The notes: a model not told the origin generated them from the sequence alone. A DNA stretch of 64,000 nt from Microbacterium kyungheense (GCF_006783905.1 NZ_VFPE01000009.1:1-64000); one strand, 5' to 3'; shown: positions 39,207 to 48,424, counted from the first letter of the stretch. A program made the numbers and translations.

Positions 39207-40241
39207 CTACGCGACGGACACGAGAGCGGATGCCTCGACCGCCGCGATCCCGGAGGGCGCGGCATCCATCAGCTCGTCCTCGCAGGTCTCGTCGTTGCAG
39301 GCGAACCGGGCGCGGTACGCGGTCGGCGTGGTGCCGAGCACGCGCGCGAAGTTCTGGCGCAGCACGGCGGCGGAGCCGAAGCCGCTCTCGTACGCGATGC
39401 GGTCGAGGCCGAGGTCGGTCTTCTCGAGCAGCCGCTGGGCATGGATGATCCGCTGCCGTGCGAGCCAGGCCGCCGGCGTCGCACCGTGGTCGGCCTTGAA
39501 GCGGCGCGCGAACGTCCGCGGCGACATGTGCGCCTTGGCGGCGAGCTGGTCGACGGTGAGGTCGAGGCGCAGATTGTCGAGCATCCAGTCCGTGACGGGG
39601 GCGAGCGAGAGCGACGTGGTCGCCGGCAGTGGGCTCGCGATGAACTGCGCCTGCCCGCCGTCGCGCTGCGGCGGCACCACCATGCGGCGGGCGATCTTGT
39701 TGGTGAGCTCGGCGCCGATCTCCTGCCGCAGCAGGTGCAGGCACGCGTCGATGCCGGCGGCGGTGCCCGCGCTCGTGATGATGCGGCCGTCCTGCACGTA
39801 GAGGACGTCGGGGTCGACCTCGATCGCGGGATACATCGATGCCATGACGTTGGCGTACATCCAGTGCGTCGTGGCCTTGCGCCCGTCGAGCACACCGGCC
39901 TCGGCGAGGATGAACGACCCGCTGCACACGCTCAGCACCCACGCGTCGCGGGCGACGGCGGCGCGCACCGCGTCCCGCACGCGGGGATCCGTGTGCCCCC
40001 AGTACTCACGCGGCGTGGGGCACACCACGACCAGGTCGGCCTCGTACGCGAAAGACAGGTCGTGCTCGACGTTGATCGAGAAGCCGAGCTTGGAGCGCAC
40101 CACGCCGGGATCTGCCGTGACGACACGGAAGTCGAAGTTCGGCACGCCGTCGTCGGACCGGTCGAGACCGAAGGCCTCACAGGCGACACCGAACTCGAAC
40201 GGCGCGAAGCCGTCCACGACGATGCAGGCGACGGTCTTCAT
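39207..40241 (-). CDS. GlxA-type AraC regulator (DJ-1/PfpI domain + AraC DNA-binding domain)
   Basis: 344 residues. The N-terminal class I glutaminase-like domain (1-190) keeps the elbow Cys in VLSVCSGSFILAEAG; the AraC domain (about 220-320) has the two helix-turn-helices LAAKAHMSPRTFARRF and IAYESGFGSAAVLRQNF. Such regulators control catabolic or stress operons, often of amino or methylated compounds. The C-terminal tail after 320 is unusual, with a CNDETCEDE Cys pair. A dyad in the divergent leader is a candidate target. Confidence 0.9.
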   Translation of the reverse strand: MKTVACIVVDGFAPFEFGVACEAFGLDRSDDGVPNFDFRVVTADPGVVRSKLGFSINVEHDLSFAYEADLVVVCPTPREYWGHTDPRVRDAVRAAVARDAWVLSVCSGSFILAEAGVLDGRKATTHWMYANVMASMYPAIEVDPDVLYVQDGRIITSAGTAAGIDACLHLLRQEIGAELTNKIARRMVVPPQRDGGQAQFIASPLPATTSLSLAPVTDWMLDNLRLDLTVDQLAAKAHMSPRTFARRFKADHGATPAAWLARQRIIHAQRLLEKTDLGLDRIAYESGFGSAAVLRQNFARVLGTTPTAYRARFACNDETCEDELMDAAPSGIAAVEASALVSVA

Positions 40242-40301
40242 CGGTCCTCCTCGGATGCCACGCTCCAAAGCGTGGCAGTATTCGTGCGGTCAGTGTCCAT
40301 C

Positions 40302-40317
40302 CTGCCACTCGTGGCAG
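40302..40317. promoter_or_regulatory. Palindrome CTGCCAC-TC-GTGGCAG between divergent genes
   Basis: A seven-base perfect dyad, with another GTGGCAG at 40272-40278, in the 103-base gap between the GlxA-type gene and a small membrane gene. Two evenly facing copies suggest an operator for the AraC-type regulator (inference). Confidence 0.55.
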
Positions 40318-40344
40318 TTCTCTGGCAAGCGTAGCGTTTCTGCC

Positions 40345-40461
40345 ATGTTCCTGATCCTCGTCATCACCGCACTGTCGGTCTGGGCGTTCACCTCGACGAT
40401 CACCGCCGTGCGCAGCGACGGCTACCGTCAAGTGCCCACCGACCGCACCCGCCTTCCCTGA
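40345..40461 (+). CDS. Small single-pass membrane peptide (38 residues)
   Basis: Starts with a hydrophobic helix, MFLILVITALSVWAFTST, followed by a short polar tail ending RTRLP. The position divergent from the GlxA-type gene and the in-frame ATG near the palindrome support a real small gene. No function known. Confidence 0.5.
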   Translation: MFLILVITALSVWAFTSTITAVRSDGYRQVPTDRTRLP

Positions 40462-40517
40462 CGCGGAACGCTCCCGCGCCCGTCGCCGGCACCTGCCGCG
40501 CCGTCGCCGCCGCCCCT

Positions 40518-41006
40518 ATGCTCGGGCACGTGACGACTCCCCCGAACACCCCTCCGCTCCCCGACCCCTCCGCCGTTCCGCCGCAGGACCAGGCCTTCAC
40601 GGCCGACGCCGCGCCGGCCTACGCCGCGACACCGGCCTACGCGAGCGCACCGGCCCACGCCGCCGCTCCGGCCCCTGGCGCGGTCGGCCCCAAGAACACC
40701 ATCGGCCTCATCGCGCTGATCGTCGCCGTCGCGACGCTCGTGCTGTCGACGGTGACACTCGTCTCGCAGGCCGTGCTGATGATGCAGTCCGACTACGACT
40801 ACGTGCTGATCAACCTGGTGACGACCGTCTTGACGAGCATCGGAGGCCTGCTCTCGCTGGCCGCGGTCGTGCTCGGCGCGATCGGACTGGCGAAGAAGGG
40901 CGCACCGAAGGGTGCGGCGGGGGTCGGTCTGGGCATCGGCATCGCCACCGTGTGGGCGATCCTCGGCAACCTGATCTTCAGCGCCCTGGTGAGCCTCGTC
41001 TACTGA
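40518..41006 (+). CDS. Two-to-three-pass membrane protein with Ala/Pro-rich N-terminus
   Basis: 162 residues (158 if the internal GTG is used). The first 58 residues are disordered, rich in Ala, Pro and AY pairs. Two or three membrane helices follow (60-85, 97-125, 135-160). The layout matches DUF4190-type actinobacterial membrane proteins of unknown function. Confidence 0.72.
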   Translation: MLGHVTTPPNTPPLPDPSAVPPQDQAFTADAAPAYAATPAYASAPAHAAAPAPGAVGPKNTIGLIALIVAVATLVLSTVTLVSQAVLMMQSDYDYVLINLVTTVLTSIGGLLSLAAVVLGAIGLAKKGAPKGAAGVGLGIGIATVWAILGNLIFSALVSLVY

Positions 41007-41015
41007 GCGCCCGCC

Positions 41016-42299
41016 TCAGGACGACACGCGCTCGTAGATCTCGACCATCGCCGCGGTCCGCGACGACTGGCGGAACCGCTCGCGCACCGTCGGATCGGGC
41101 GTGGCCGGCGTACCGCCGGCGATGTCGGATGCCGCCGCCCGCAGGGCATCGGCGAGCGCGGCGGCAGACGGGTCGGGGTGCCGGCCGTCGCCGACGGCCC
41201 AGTATCCGCTGCCCAGCTCCTGCGCGAGGTCGGGGTCGCTCACGATCGCGGGGGTGCCGAGCGAGGCGGCTTCGAAGATCGTCATGCCCTGCGTCTCGAA
41301 GCCGATCGAGGTCTGCACGACGGCGTCGGCGGCGGCGATGCGCCGCAGCGTCTCGGCGTAGGGCAGGCGCCCCGCGAAGGTCACGGTCGCCCGGGGGCCG
41401 AGCCGGTCGATCAGGCGCCGCGCCGCGGCGAGCTGACCGCCACCGCCGATGAGCTCCACGTCGGCCTCGATGCCCGACAGGGCGAGGGCCTCGAGGAAGG
41501 GCAGCAGCCGCTTCTCGGGGCTCATGCGCCCGAGCCACACGAGGCGGGGCACGCCCGGCGTGCGTCCGGCCGGCGACGCGACCAGCGCCGCCTCGAGCAG
41601 GTCGTCGTCGATGCCGTTCCAGATCACGTCGACCTTCGGCTCCGTCGGCGGTGGGTCCAGATGAGGGAGGATGCCACGGCGGCCCTGCGGCACGACGCCG
41701 TGCGCCTCCAGGCGGCGGGCGAAGTGCGTCGACGGCGCGGTCACCGCATCCGACCGGCTCGCGAGCCGGCGCAGGTAGGCCCACCCGTCACGCCCGACCG
41801 GCTTGGCCTCGGCCCGCACGCCGAGCGCGCGCCGCTGCCACGCGTTGAGCGCCCGCAGCACGAGCTTCGGGAACGGCGCCGTCGCCTCGATCCCGACGTC
41901 GACGCGGTTGTGCATCGTGTGGACGACGGGCAGGTCGTGCCGCCGCGCGAAGCGGTGGCCGATGAACGCGCCCCAGAAGTCCGCCTGCACGTGCACGACG
42001 TCGACGGGCGGACGTCCCGTGTCTTCGAGCAGGCGCCGCAGGGCGGCATCCAGTCGTCGATCCGTGCGGGCTCCCGGCCAGGTCAGGGAGTACTCGCGGT
42101 CGAACGTGATGGGGATCGACGGCAGGTCGAGGTACGACGGATCGGATGCCGCGGCCCGCGCCCGCGCGCCGTGCATCGCGGGCGCGACCACCGTGACCGT
42201 GTGCCCTGCCTTCTCGAGGAACCGGCGCTGCAGGCGCATCGACACCTGAGCCCCGCCCAGCGTCTCGGCATGCTGGTCGCCGAACATCACGACATGCAC
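41016..42299 (-). CDS. GT4 family glycosyltransferase
   Basis: 427 residues. N-terminal MHVVMFGDQ with GGAQVSMRLQRRFLEKAGHTVTVV, the donor side PRLVWLGRMSPEKRLLPFLEAL (about 248-270), and the GT4 retaining E-x7-E region in FETQGMTIFEAASLGTPAIV. GT-B fold, nucleotide-sugar donor; lipid or glycan acceptor unknown. Six bases downstream of the next glycosyltransferase gene, so the pair is an operon and probably adds successive sugars to one lipid. Confidence 0.9.
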   Translation of the reverse strand: MHVVMFGDQHAETLGGAQVSMRLQRRFLEKAGHTVTVVAPAMHGARARAAASDPSYLDLPSIPITFDREYSLTWPGARTDRRLDAALRRLLEDTGRPPVDVVHVQADFWGAFIGHRFARRHDLPVVHTMHNRVDVGIEATAPFPKLVLRALNAWQRRALGVRAEAKPVGRDGWAYLRRLASRSDAVTAPSTHFARRLEAHGVVPQGRRGILPHLDPPPTEPKVDVIWNGIDDDLLEAALVASPAGRTPGVPRLVWLGRMSPEKRLLPFLEALALSGIEADVELIGGGGQLAAARRLIDRLGPRATVTFAGRLPYAETLRRIAAADAVVQTSIGFETQGMTIFEAASLGTPAIVSDPDLAQELGSGYWAVGDGRHPDPSAAALADALRAAASDIAGGTPATPDPTVRERFRQSSRTAAMVEIYERVSS

Positions 42300-42305
42300 G
42301 GGGGC

Positions 42306-43517
42306 CTACTCGGGCAGCGGCTCGTCGCGGTACAGCGCCTCGAAGGTGTCGAGCGTGCGCTGGATGTCGTGCACCTTGACGCCCTCGAGCGACGCCTGCT
42401 GCATCCGCACGCGCTCGTCCTGCGGCAGCGTGAGCACGGTCGTGAGCTTCGCGGCCAGATCGTCCACGTCGCCCGGACGGAAGAGGTACCCGTTCTCGCC
42501 GTCGTGCACGAGGTGCGGGAGGGCGACGGCGTCGGCCGCCACGATCGGAAGCCCCGAGGCCATGGCCTCCATCGTGGCGATCGACTGCAGCTCGGCGATC
42601 GAGGCGATCACGAACGCACTCGCGTTGGTGAGCAGCGAGCGGATCTCTTCGTCGCTGGTGTGACCGTGGAAGTGCACGCGCTGCGACAGGCCGAGCTCGG
42701 TGGAGAGGTTCTCGAGGTTGCGACGCTGGTCTCCGCTGCCCACGATGTCGAAGCGCACGTCGAGCGCGGGGTCGAGCTTCGCCAGCGCCCGCAGGACGAC
42801 GTCGATCTGCTTCTCGGTGGTGAGACGGCCGACGAACACGAGGCGGTTGGCGTCCCGCGGCTGCAGGCCGGGCGTGTAGTTGCCGGCGTCGATGCCGCAG
42901 CTGATCGGGATGACGTCCTCGATGTCGATCGTCGACTCCAGGAAGTCGGCGGCCCTGCGGGTCGGCGTCGTCACGGCGCGGGTGAGGTCGAAGGTGCGCT
43001 TGGCGTCCGCCCACGCGATCTTGACGAAGATGCGGTCCAGCCAGTCCGGCAGCGTCGTGAAGTCGAGGATGTTCTCGGCCATCACGTGGTTGGTCGCGAC
43101 GATCGGGATGCCGCGCTTGTGCGCCTCGCGCGACAGGCCGCGGCCGATCACGATGTGGGACTGGATGTGCACGACGTCCGGCCGCACCTCGTCGAGCGTG
43201 CGGCGCGCGTAGTGCTTCGACATCCACGGCAGCACGAACGTCAGCCAGTCGTGCGGCAGGAACCGCCACGCGGGGAGCCGGTGCATCGTCATGGGCTCGC
43301 CCTCGATCACTTCCGTGAACGTGCCGTGCTGGCGGTGCGTCTTGCTGGGCGCCATCACGTGGACGTCGTGGCCGCGCGCGACGAGGCCGGCCGCGAGGCG
43401 CTCGGCGAACCGGGCGGCGCCGTTGACGTGCGGCAGGAACGTGTCTGCGCCGATCAGGATCGTCAGCGGGCGCGCGTCAGCGGCGTGGTCATCGTCGGGC
43501 GTCGCAGGATCGGTCAC
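42306..43517 (-). CDS. GT4 family glycosyltransferase (lipid glycosyltransferase-like)
   Basis: 403 residues. ADTFLPHVNGAARFAERLA at the N-terminus is the acceptor-side signature of the PimB/diacylglycerol glycosyltransferase group. LVFVGRLTTEKQIDVVLRAL and AELQSIATMEAMASGLPIVA form the donor site (E-x7-E as ELQSIATME). Likely mannosyl- or glucosyl-transfer to a membrane lipid on the cytosolic face. The GTG start is the first in-frame codon after the intergenic gap. Confidence 0.9.
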   Translation of the reverse strand: MTDPATPDDDHAADARPLTILIGADTFLPHVNGAARFAERLAAGLVARGHDVHVMAPSKTHRQHGTFTEVIEGEPMTMHRLPAWRFLPHDWLTFVLPWMSKHYARRTLDEVRPDVVHIQSHIVIGRGLSREAHKRGIPIVATNHVMAENILDFTTLPDWLDRIFVKIAWADAKRTFDLTRAVTTPTRRAADFLESTIDIEDVIPISCGIDAGNYTPGLQPRDANRLVFVGRLTTEKQIDVVLRALAKLDPALDVRFDIVGSGDQRRNLENLSTELGLSQRVHFHGHTSDEEIRSLLTNASAFVIASIAELQSIATMEAMASGLPIVAADAVALPHLVHDGENGYLFRPGDVDDLAAKLTTVLTLPQDERVRMQQASLEGVKVHDIQRTLDTFEALYRDEPLPE

Positions 43518-43643
43518 GGATCAGGGGCCTTCTGTGCGGCGGACGTGCATCGGGGGGATGGTCGATGCGCGGCATCCACCTTACTGGACGTGCTTCACCC
43601 GCCTCCTCAGGAACGCGCCAGAGACGCCCCGTACCCTGGGGGC

Positions 43644-44261
43644 ATGCCCCGACTGCAGGCCGACGCCGACCCGAACCTCTGGGTCCCCGTGACCGAGTCC
43701 CTCGGCCTGCGCGGCCGCCGGCACCGCAAAGCGGCGATCCGGATGCTGCTGACCCAGGCCAACGGCGCGCTCGGCGCCTCGACGGGCTCAGCGACCGGCG
43801 GCCCGCGCCCGGGCAGCGGGGTGGCCGCCTGGGCGATGAGTCAGGCCGCGCCGTTCCTCATGCGCAAGGCCGCCGGACGCGTGCTGGTGTGGGTCTGGAA
43901 GTCCGACCCCGAGCTCGTCGTCATCATGGCGCAGATCCAGCAGGCGACGAACGACCTGCGCGCCGCGCGCGCCATGATGCCGATGGAGTACGACGACACC
44001 GAGTCGTTCCGCAATCCGTATCTGGGCGTCGGCGAGAAGCTCGAGATGGCGCTGCCGAGCGACCCGCGCACGCCGCCGTTCGCCACCTACACGTGGGACA
44101 CGGGATCGCACTTCGTGACCGTCACGGCGGTGTGCTCGGACCGCGAGCGCTTCGGCACCGTCGTCGGCAGCATCGACGACGTCGTCCGCACGCTGCGGGT
44201 CGTCGACGACGTCGCCATCGGCGAGGCGCCCGGGGTGCTGCGCATCGACCCCAAGAACTGA
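43644..44261 (+). CDS. Conserved hypothetical protein
   Basis: 205 residues, no family recognised. No clear membrane helix. The second half (about 100-200) is a compact mixed domain ending in VVRTLRVVDDVAIGEAPGVL. Residues 46-53 (ASTGSATG) are encoded by the dispersed element that also occurs in the response-regulator gene, apparently inserted in frame. Divergent from the glycosyltransferase pair. Confidence 0.75.
   Translation: MPRLQADADPNLWVPVTESLGLRGRRHRKAAIRMLLTQANGALGASTGSATGGPRPGSGVAAWAMSQAAPFLMRKAAGRVLVWVWKSDPELVVIMAQIQQATNDLRAARAMMPMEYDDTESFRNPYLGVGEKLEMALPSDPRTPPFATYTWDTGSHFVTVTAVCSDRERFGTVVGSIDDVVRTLRVVDDVAIGEAPGVLRIDPKN
43777..43797. repeat. Dispersed coding element CGACGGGCTCAGCGACCGGC
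   Basis: This 20-base word (43780-43799 region) recurs on the opposite relative frame in the response-regulator linker near 20195-20216 and its B copy near 12057-12077. In both genes it falls in a variable, low-structure segment and keeps the frame open. Related GGTTCGACAAGCTCAnC elements lie at 18147-18206. Confidence 0.65.
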
Positions 44262-44307
44262 TACGGCGCAACCCGCTGCGCGCCCCTCGCGCCGCTAGCC
44301 TGGGCAC

Positions 44308-45417
44308 GTGAAGCGCGAAACACCGCCCGCCGTGCCCGCTGCACCCGTGCTGTCGCCGAGTCTGCGCGTGCTGCTGACGCTCGCCGCCGCGGCGGTGGTG
44401 CTGGCCGGTGTGTACGTCGCACGCGGGGTGTTCGGCCCCCTGGCGCTCGCGATCGTGCTCGTCATCATCTGCGAACCGGCCCGCCGCCCGCTGCAGCGGC
44501 TGGGCTGGCCCCGCTGGGCCGGCACGACGGCGGTCATCGTCGTCGCCTACCTGGTGCTGCTGGGGATGGCCGCGCTGCTGTGGGTCGCCGGAACCCAGTT
44601 CGCGGTCCTCGTCGCCGACTACGCCGACAAGCTCCGCGCGAGCGCCGACGACGTGATCGCGTGGCTGCAGTCCGTCGGACTCGACCAGCAGGCGGCCGAT
44701 GCCACGGCCTCCGCGCTGGACCCGACGGCGATCGTCGGCGTGGTGTCGAGTCTCGGTGGCACGGTCATCAGCATCGCGACCGCACTGTTCTTCGTGTTCG
44801 CGTACGTGATCTTCATGGCCGCCGACGCCGCGCGCTACGGCGAGGCGGAGCGCGTGTTCGGCGCCGAGCGCCGGCCGGTCATCCAGCGGGCACGCGGCTT
44901 CAACACCGGCGTGCGCCGGTACTACGTCGTCAACGCCACCTTCGGGGCGATCGTCGCGATCATCGACGGCCTCGCACTGTGGGCGCTGGGCGTTCCGGCG
45001 CCGGTCACGTGGGCGATCCTCGCGTTCGTCACCAACTTCATCCCCAACATCGGCTTCGTGATCGGGCTCATCCCACCCGCCGTGCTCGCGTTCGTCGTCG
45101 GCGGCTGGCCGATGCTGCTCGCCGTGATCGCGATCTACTGCGTCGTCAACGTGGTCCTGCAGGTGCTCGTCCAGCCGAAGTTCGTGAGCGACGCCGTCGA
45201 CCTCAGCCTCACGCTGAGCTTCTTCTCGGTGATCTTCTGGACGCTGGTCATCGGCCCCCTCGGTGCGATCCTGTCCATTCCGCTGACCTTGTTCGTACGC
45301 GCTCTCGTGCTCGAGGGCGATCCCGGATCCACGTGGCTGCGGTGGCTCTCGGGCGACCGCGGCGCGACCCCTCAAGCGGCCGCGCGCGCCGCTCAGACCG
45401 CAGGGAGGCGGCCATGA
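44308..45417 (+). CDS. AI-2E family transporter
   Basis: 369 residues with seven to eight membrane segments. The conserved segment FVTNFIPNIGFVIGLIPPAV (about 233-252) is diagnostic of the AI-2E/PerM family. Actual substrates are mostly unknown; some members export autoinducer-2 or act as sodium/proton antiporters. Overlaps the following gene by four bases (ATGA). GTG start. Confidence 0.9.
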   Translation: MKRETPPAVPAAPVLSPSLRVLLTLAAAAVVLAGVYVARGVFGPLALAIVLVIICEPARRPLQRLGWPRWAGTTAVIVVAYLVLLGMAALLWVAGTQFAVLVADYADKLRASADDVIAWLQSVGLDQQAADATASALDPTAIVGVVSSLGGTVISIATALFFVFAYVIFMAADAARYGEAERVFGAERRPVIQRARGFNTGVRRYYVVNATFGAIVAIIDGLALWALGVPAPVTWAILAFVTNFIPNIGFVIGLIPPAVLAFVVGGWPMLLAVIAIYCVVNVVLQVLVQPKFVSDAVDLSLTLSFFSVIFWTLVIGPLGAILSIPLTLFVRALVLEGDPGSTWLRWLSGDRGATPQAAARAAQTAGRRP

Positions 45418-46526
45418 CCCAGACCCCGATCGAGAAGGTGGATGCCGGCGGCCCGGCGCCCTCGGTGCAGCCGCAGGAGGACACCCGGCGCGAGGCGGCG
45501 GCAGCGCGCCTGCTCGATTCCTCCACGGAGCGGGGTCTGGAGTCCCTGGCACTCGGCGTCGGCACGATCGCGTTCGTCGTCGCGGCACTGGTGGCGCTCG
45601 TGGTCTTCGGACTGCAGTCGGCGCCCATCGCCGGCCCGGGGTCGATCGGGCAGTACGCCGCCGTCGCCTCCGGCGTCGCCGCGCTGCTCGCCGTCGTCGC
45701 CGGCCGGTTCGTGCTGCGCCAGAGCGGACGCCACCGAACCCCCCTGCGATTCGTCGACTACGTCGACATCGCCGCCCTCGCGTTCGCGCACGCGGTGATC
45801 GCCGTCCTCGGCTGGACGCTGCTGGCCGTCATCCTCGAGCAGTCGTTCCTCGGCGCCGAGGTGTTCGCCCTCCCCGTCCTGGTGCTCGCCGGCGCGACCG
45901 CCGCGCTGAGCGCCTACGTCGCGTTCTACTCGGCCACCCACATGGACCTGCAGCTGCTCGCGGTCGTGCTGGCCGTCTTCCTCGTGCTCGGCGTCGTGGC
46001 CAGCATGATGACGGCGAGCGATGCGGACTGGTGGAAAGACAACCTCAGCGCTCTCGGCATGTCGTCGAACGCCTCGTCGTGGGCGTTCAACATCACGATC
46101 ATCGTCGCCGGCGTGCTGGTGACCACGCTCGCCCGCTACGCGACGCGAGGCATCCCGACAGCGGACGAGAAGGGCATGCGGTGGGTGCGGACGCTGCTCG
46201 TCGTGGTCGGCGTCTTCCTCGCCTGCGTCGGCATCTTCCACGTCGACGACTTCTTCCTCGTCCACAACACCGTGGCGACGGGAATGGTGGTCGCCTATGC
46301 CGCGCTCGTGGTCATGCTGCCGCGATGGATCCCAGGGATGCCGCGAGCCTTCTACGCGGTCGGCTGGGTGTTCCTGGCGGTCACCGTGGTGCTCGGCATC
46401 CTGTTCGGCGTCGGCTACTACACGCTGACCGCGGTGGAGCTCGTCGCCGGCATCCTCATCTTCTCGTGGATCGTGCTGTTCATCCGCAACGCGGCGGCAC
46501 TCGAGCAGGACGCGCGCCGGGCCTGA
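45414..46526 (+). CDS. DUF998-like multi-pass membrane protein
   Basis: 370 residues, nine to ten hydrophobic segments. The segment DWWKDNLSALGMSSNASSWAFN (about 203-224) is reminiscent of DUF998 proteins. Function unknown. Coupled to the AI-2E gene upstream and followed two bases after its stop by the potassium channel start. Confidence 0.78.
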   Translation: MTQTPIEKVDAGGPAPSVQPQEDTRREAAAARLLDSSTERGLESLALGVGTIAFVVAALVALVVFGLQSAPIAGPGSIGQYAAVASGVAALLAVVAGRFVLRQSGRHRTPLRFVDYVDIAALAFAHAVIAVLGWTLLAVILEQSFLGAEVFALPVLVLAGATAALSAYVAFYSATHMDLQLLAVVLAVFLVLGVVASMMTASDADWWKDNLSALGMSSNASSWAFNITIIVAGVLVTTLARYATRGIPTADEKGMRWVRTLLVVVGVFLACVGIFHVDDFFLVHNTVATGMVVAYAALVVMLPRWIPGMPRAFYAVGWVFLAVTVVLGILFGVGYYTLTAVELVAGILIFSWIVLFIRNAAALEQDARRA

Positions 46527-46528
46527 GC

Positions 46529-47320
46529 ATGAACGAGCAGACGTGGCATCGGCGCACCGAGGTGCCGCTGATGATCGCGGGGTTCGCGTACCTCGTCGCC
46601 TTCTCGTGGCGCGTGATCGCCGACCTGCAGGGACCGCCGCGCGTGATCGCCGACGTGGTCATCGCCGTCACGTGGGCGATGTTCATCGCGGACTACCTGA
46701 CGCGGCTGTTCCTCGCGAAGCAGCGCTGGATCTGGTTCCGCACGCACCTGTTCGCGCTGGTCTTCGCGCTCATCCCGGTGCTGCGCCTGGTGCGCCTGCT
46801 GCAGGTGCTGACGAAGCTGCCCGGCATGAAGCCCACGCGCGGCGCGCTGCTGCGCACCCAGATCATCGTCTACGGCGCGGGTGCCTCGGTGCTGCTCGTG
46901 TTCGTCGCCTCGCTCGCCGTGCTCGAAGCCGAGCGCGAGTCCCCCGAGGCCACCATCACGACGTTCGGCATCGCCCTGTGGTGGTCGTGCGTGACGGTCA
47001 CGACGACCGGATTCGGCGACTACACGCCGGTCACAGCAGCCGGCCGCTGGGTCGGCGTCGGCCTGATGCTCGGCGGCGTCGCCTTGGCGGGTGTCATCAC
47101 CGCGACCCTGGCGTCGTGGGTGGTCGAGCGGGGCACCCGCAACAACGACGCCGACGAACCCGCCACCCGTGCCCAGATGCGCGAGCTCATGGCGCGCATC
47201 GACCAGCTGACGGCCGCGCGCGACGGCGACGTCCCGTCCGCCGGGGCTGACGGGAATCGTCCCTCGGGAGGCGCGACCGCACCGGATGCCGCCGACGGGC
47301 CGCCCGAGCGGCGGCCCTGA
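46529..47320 (+). CDS. Two-pore-helix ion channel (probable potassium channel)
   Basis: 263 residues. Four N-terminal helices resemble a voltage-sensor-like module (an RLVRLLQVLTK stretch with spaced basic residues at about 86-96), then the pore: helix, selectivity filter VTTTGFGD (157-164) and a last helix. Filters with TTGFGD are accepted variants of TVGYGD. The cytosolic tail from 215 carries a short helix (MRELMARIDQLTA) that could assemble tetramers. Third gene of the AI-2E / DUF998 unit. Confidence 0.87.
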   Translation: MNEQTWHRRTEVPLMIAGFAYLVAFSWRVIADLQGPPRVIADVVIAVTWAMFIADYLTRLFLAKQRWIWFRTHLFALVFALIPVLRLVRLLQVLTKLPGMKPTRGALLRTQIIVYGAGASVLLVFVASLAVLEAERESPEATITTFGIALWWSCVTVTTTGFGDYTPVTAAGRWVGVGLMLGGVALAGVITATLASWVVERGTRNNDADEPATRAQMRELMARIDQLTAARDGDVPSAGADGNRPSGGATAPDAADGPPERRP

Positions 47321-47326
47321 CCCGGG

Positions 47327-48334
47327 CTACTGGACCGGGATCTCGACGCCCTGCTCGGCATCCACGACCACGCCGACGAACGACGGGATGACCTTCGACA
47401 GCGACTCGCGGAGGTCGTCGACCGGCGGCGTCGTGCCGCCACTGGTGCGGACGCCCACGGTCGCCGTCGTCCCCGACCACGTGACGCCCGACACGACCGC
47501 CCCCTCGTCGCCCGCGACCCATTGCGCCGCCGTCTGCTGGATCGCCACCGACCATCGGGCCAGCGCGACCGAGGCCGCGGAGTTGAAGGCGAGGGGGATC
47601 GACACGATGACGGTCAGCACGGTCACGATCACGTAGGCGCGGCGGCGGTTCGCCACGCGGGACGACCCCGGGTCGCGTGCGTAGCCGGCGAGGGTGAAGA
47701 CGATGCTGCCCGCGATCACGAGGGCGAACACGTTGGACAGGAACAGCCACAGCGCGCCGAGCGCGTCCGCCCACAGGCCCTGCCCCGCGCAGACGCCGAC
47801 CACGCCCAGCGGCGGCACGAGCGAGATCGCGATCGCGACACCGGGCAGCACCGCGCTGAGGTCGCGGCGGCACATCGCGAAGCCGCCCGCGAAGCCGGTC
47901 GCCAGTGCGGCGACGAGGTCCATGAAGCTCGGCGAGGTGCGGCCGAGCACCTGCGAGTTCGTCTCCAGGCTCTCGGGTGTCGCGACGAAGAGCGAGAACG
48001 CGAGGCCGAGGACGATCACGATGCCCAGCCCGAGCAGCACCCACAGGATCGACCGCACGACGAGGCTCAGATGGCCGGTGACGATGCCGAGCGCGATGCC
48101 GAGGATGGGCGTCCCCAGCGGGGCGATGATCATCGCCCCGATGACGGTCGCCGTCGAGTCGGTCAGCACGCCGGCGATCGCGACGATGCCCGCCAGCACC
48201 AGCATGATGAGGAATCCGCTGCGCTTGCCCGCCCGGTCTCCCGAGCCGAGGTCGAGCGCCTCCGTGACCTCGGCGGCGGTCTGACGCTGCGACGGCGGAA
48301 TGAGGTTCCGCAGCATCTCTGAAGGCGTTGCCAT
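47327..48334 (-). CDS. DUF389 membrane protein
   Basis: 335 residues. DSTATVIGAMIIAPLGTPILGIALG (residues 58-82) is the signature of DUF389 proteins; about six membrane helices and a cytosolic C-terminal domain follow. Function unknown. Convergent with the potassium channel, six bases apart. The ATG was chosen at MATPSEML, as the upstream extension is unsupported. Confidence 0.87.
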   Translation of the reverse strand: MATPSEMLRNLIPPSQRQTAAEVTEALDLGSGDRAGKRSGFLIMLVLAGIVAIAGVLTDSTATVIGAMIIAPLGTPILGIALGIVTGHLSLVVRSILWVLLGLGIVIVLGLAFSLFVATPESLETNSQVLGRTSPSFMDLVAALATGFAGGFAMCRRDLSAVLPGVAIAISLVPPLGVVGVCAGQGLWADALGALWLFLSNVFALVIAGSIVFTLAGYARDPGSSRVANRRRAYVIVTVLTVIVSIPLAFNSAASVALARWSVAIQQTAAQWVAGDEGAVVSGVTWSGTTATVGVRTSGGTTPPVDDLRESLSKVIPSFVGVVVDAEQGVEIPVQ

Positions 48335-48395
48335 GGGCACATCATGGCGCAGAACGCGCGCTCGAGCGGGGCCATTCGAGTCGCGCCGCGACGAC

Positions 48396-48424
48396 GGAGG
48401 CCGCACCCGTCGGGTGCGGCCTCC
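48396..48424 (-). terminator. Terminator hairpin
   Basis: GGAGGCCGCACCC, loop GTC-like, GGGTGCGGCCTCC: perfect 13-base arms. It lies downstream of the SHOCT gene and upstream of the DUF389 gene. Confidence 0.72.

Noticed and set aside
41178..44261. A 1027-codon open frame on the plus strand through the glycosyltransferase genes
   Set aside because: It is antisense to two clear GT4 genes, rich in Arg/His/Asp from GC skew, and matches no family. Only its last 205 codons (from 43644) are a real gene.
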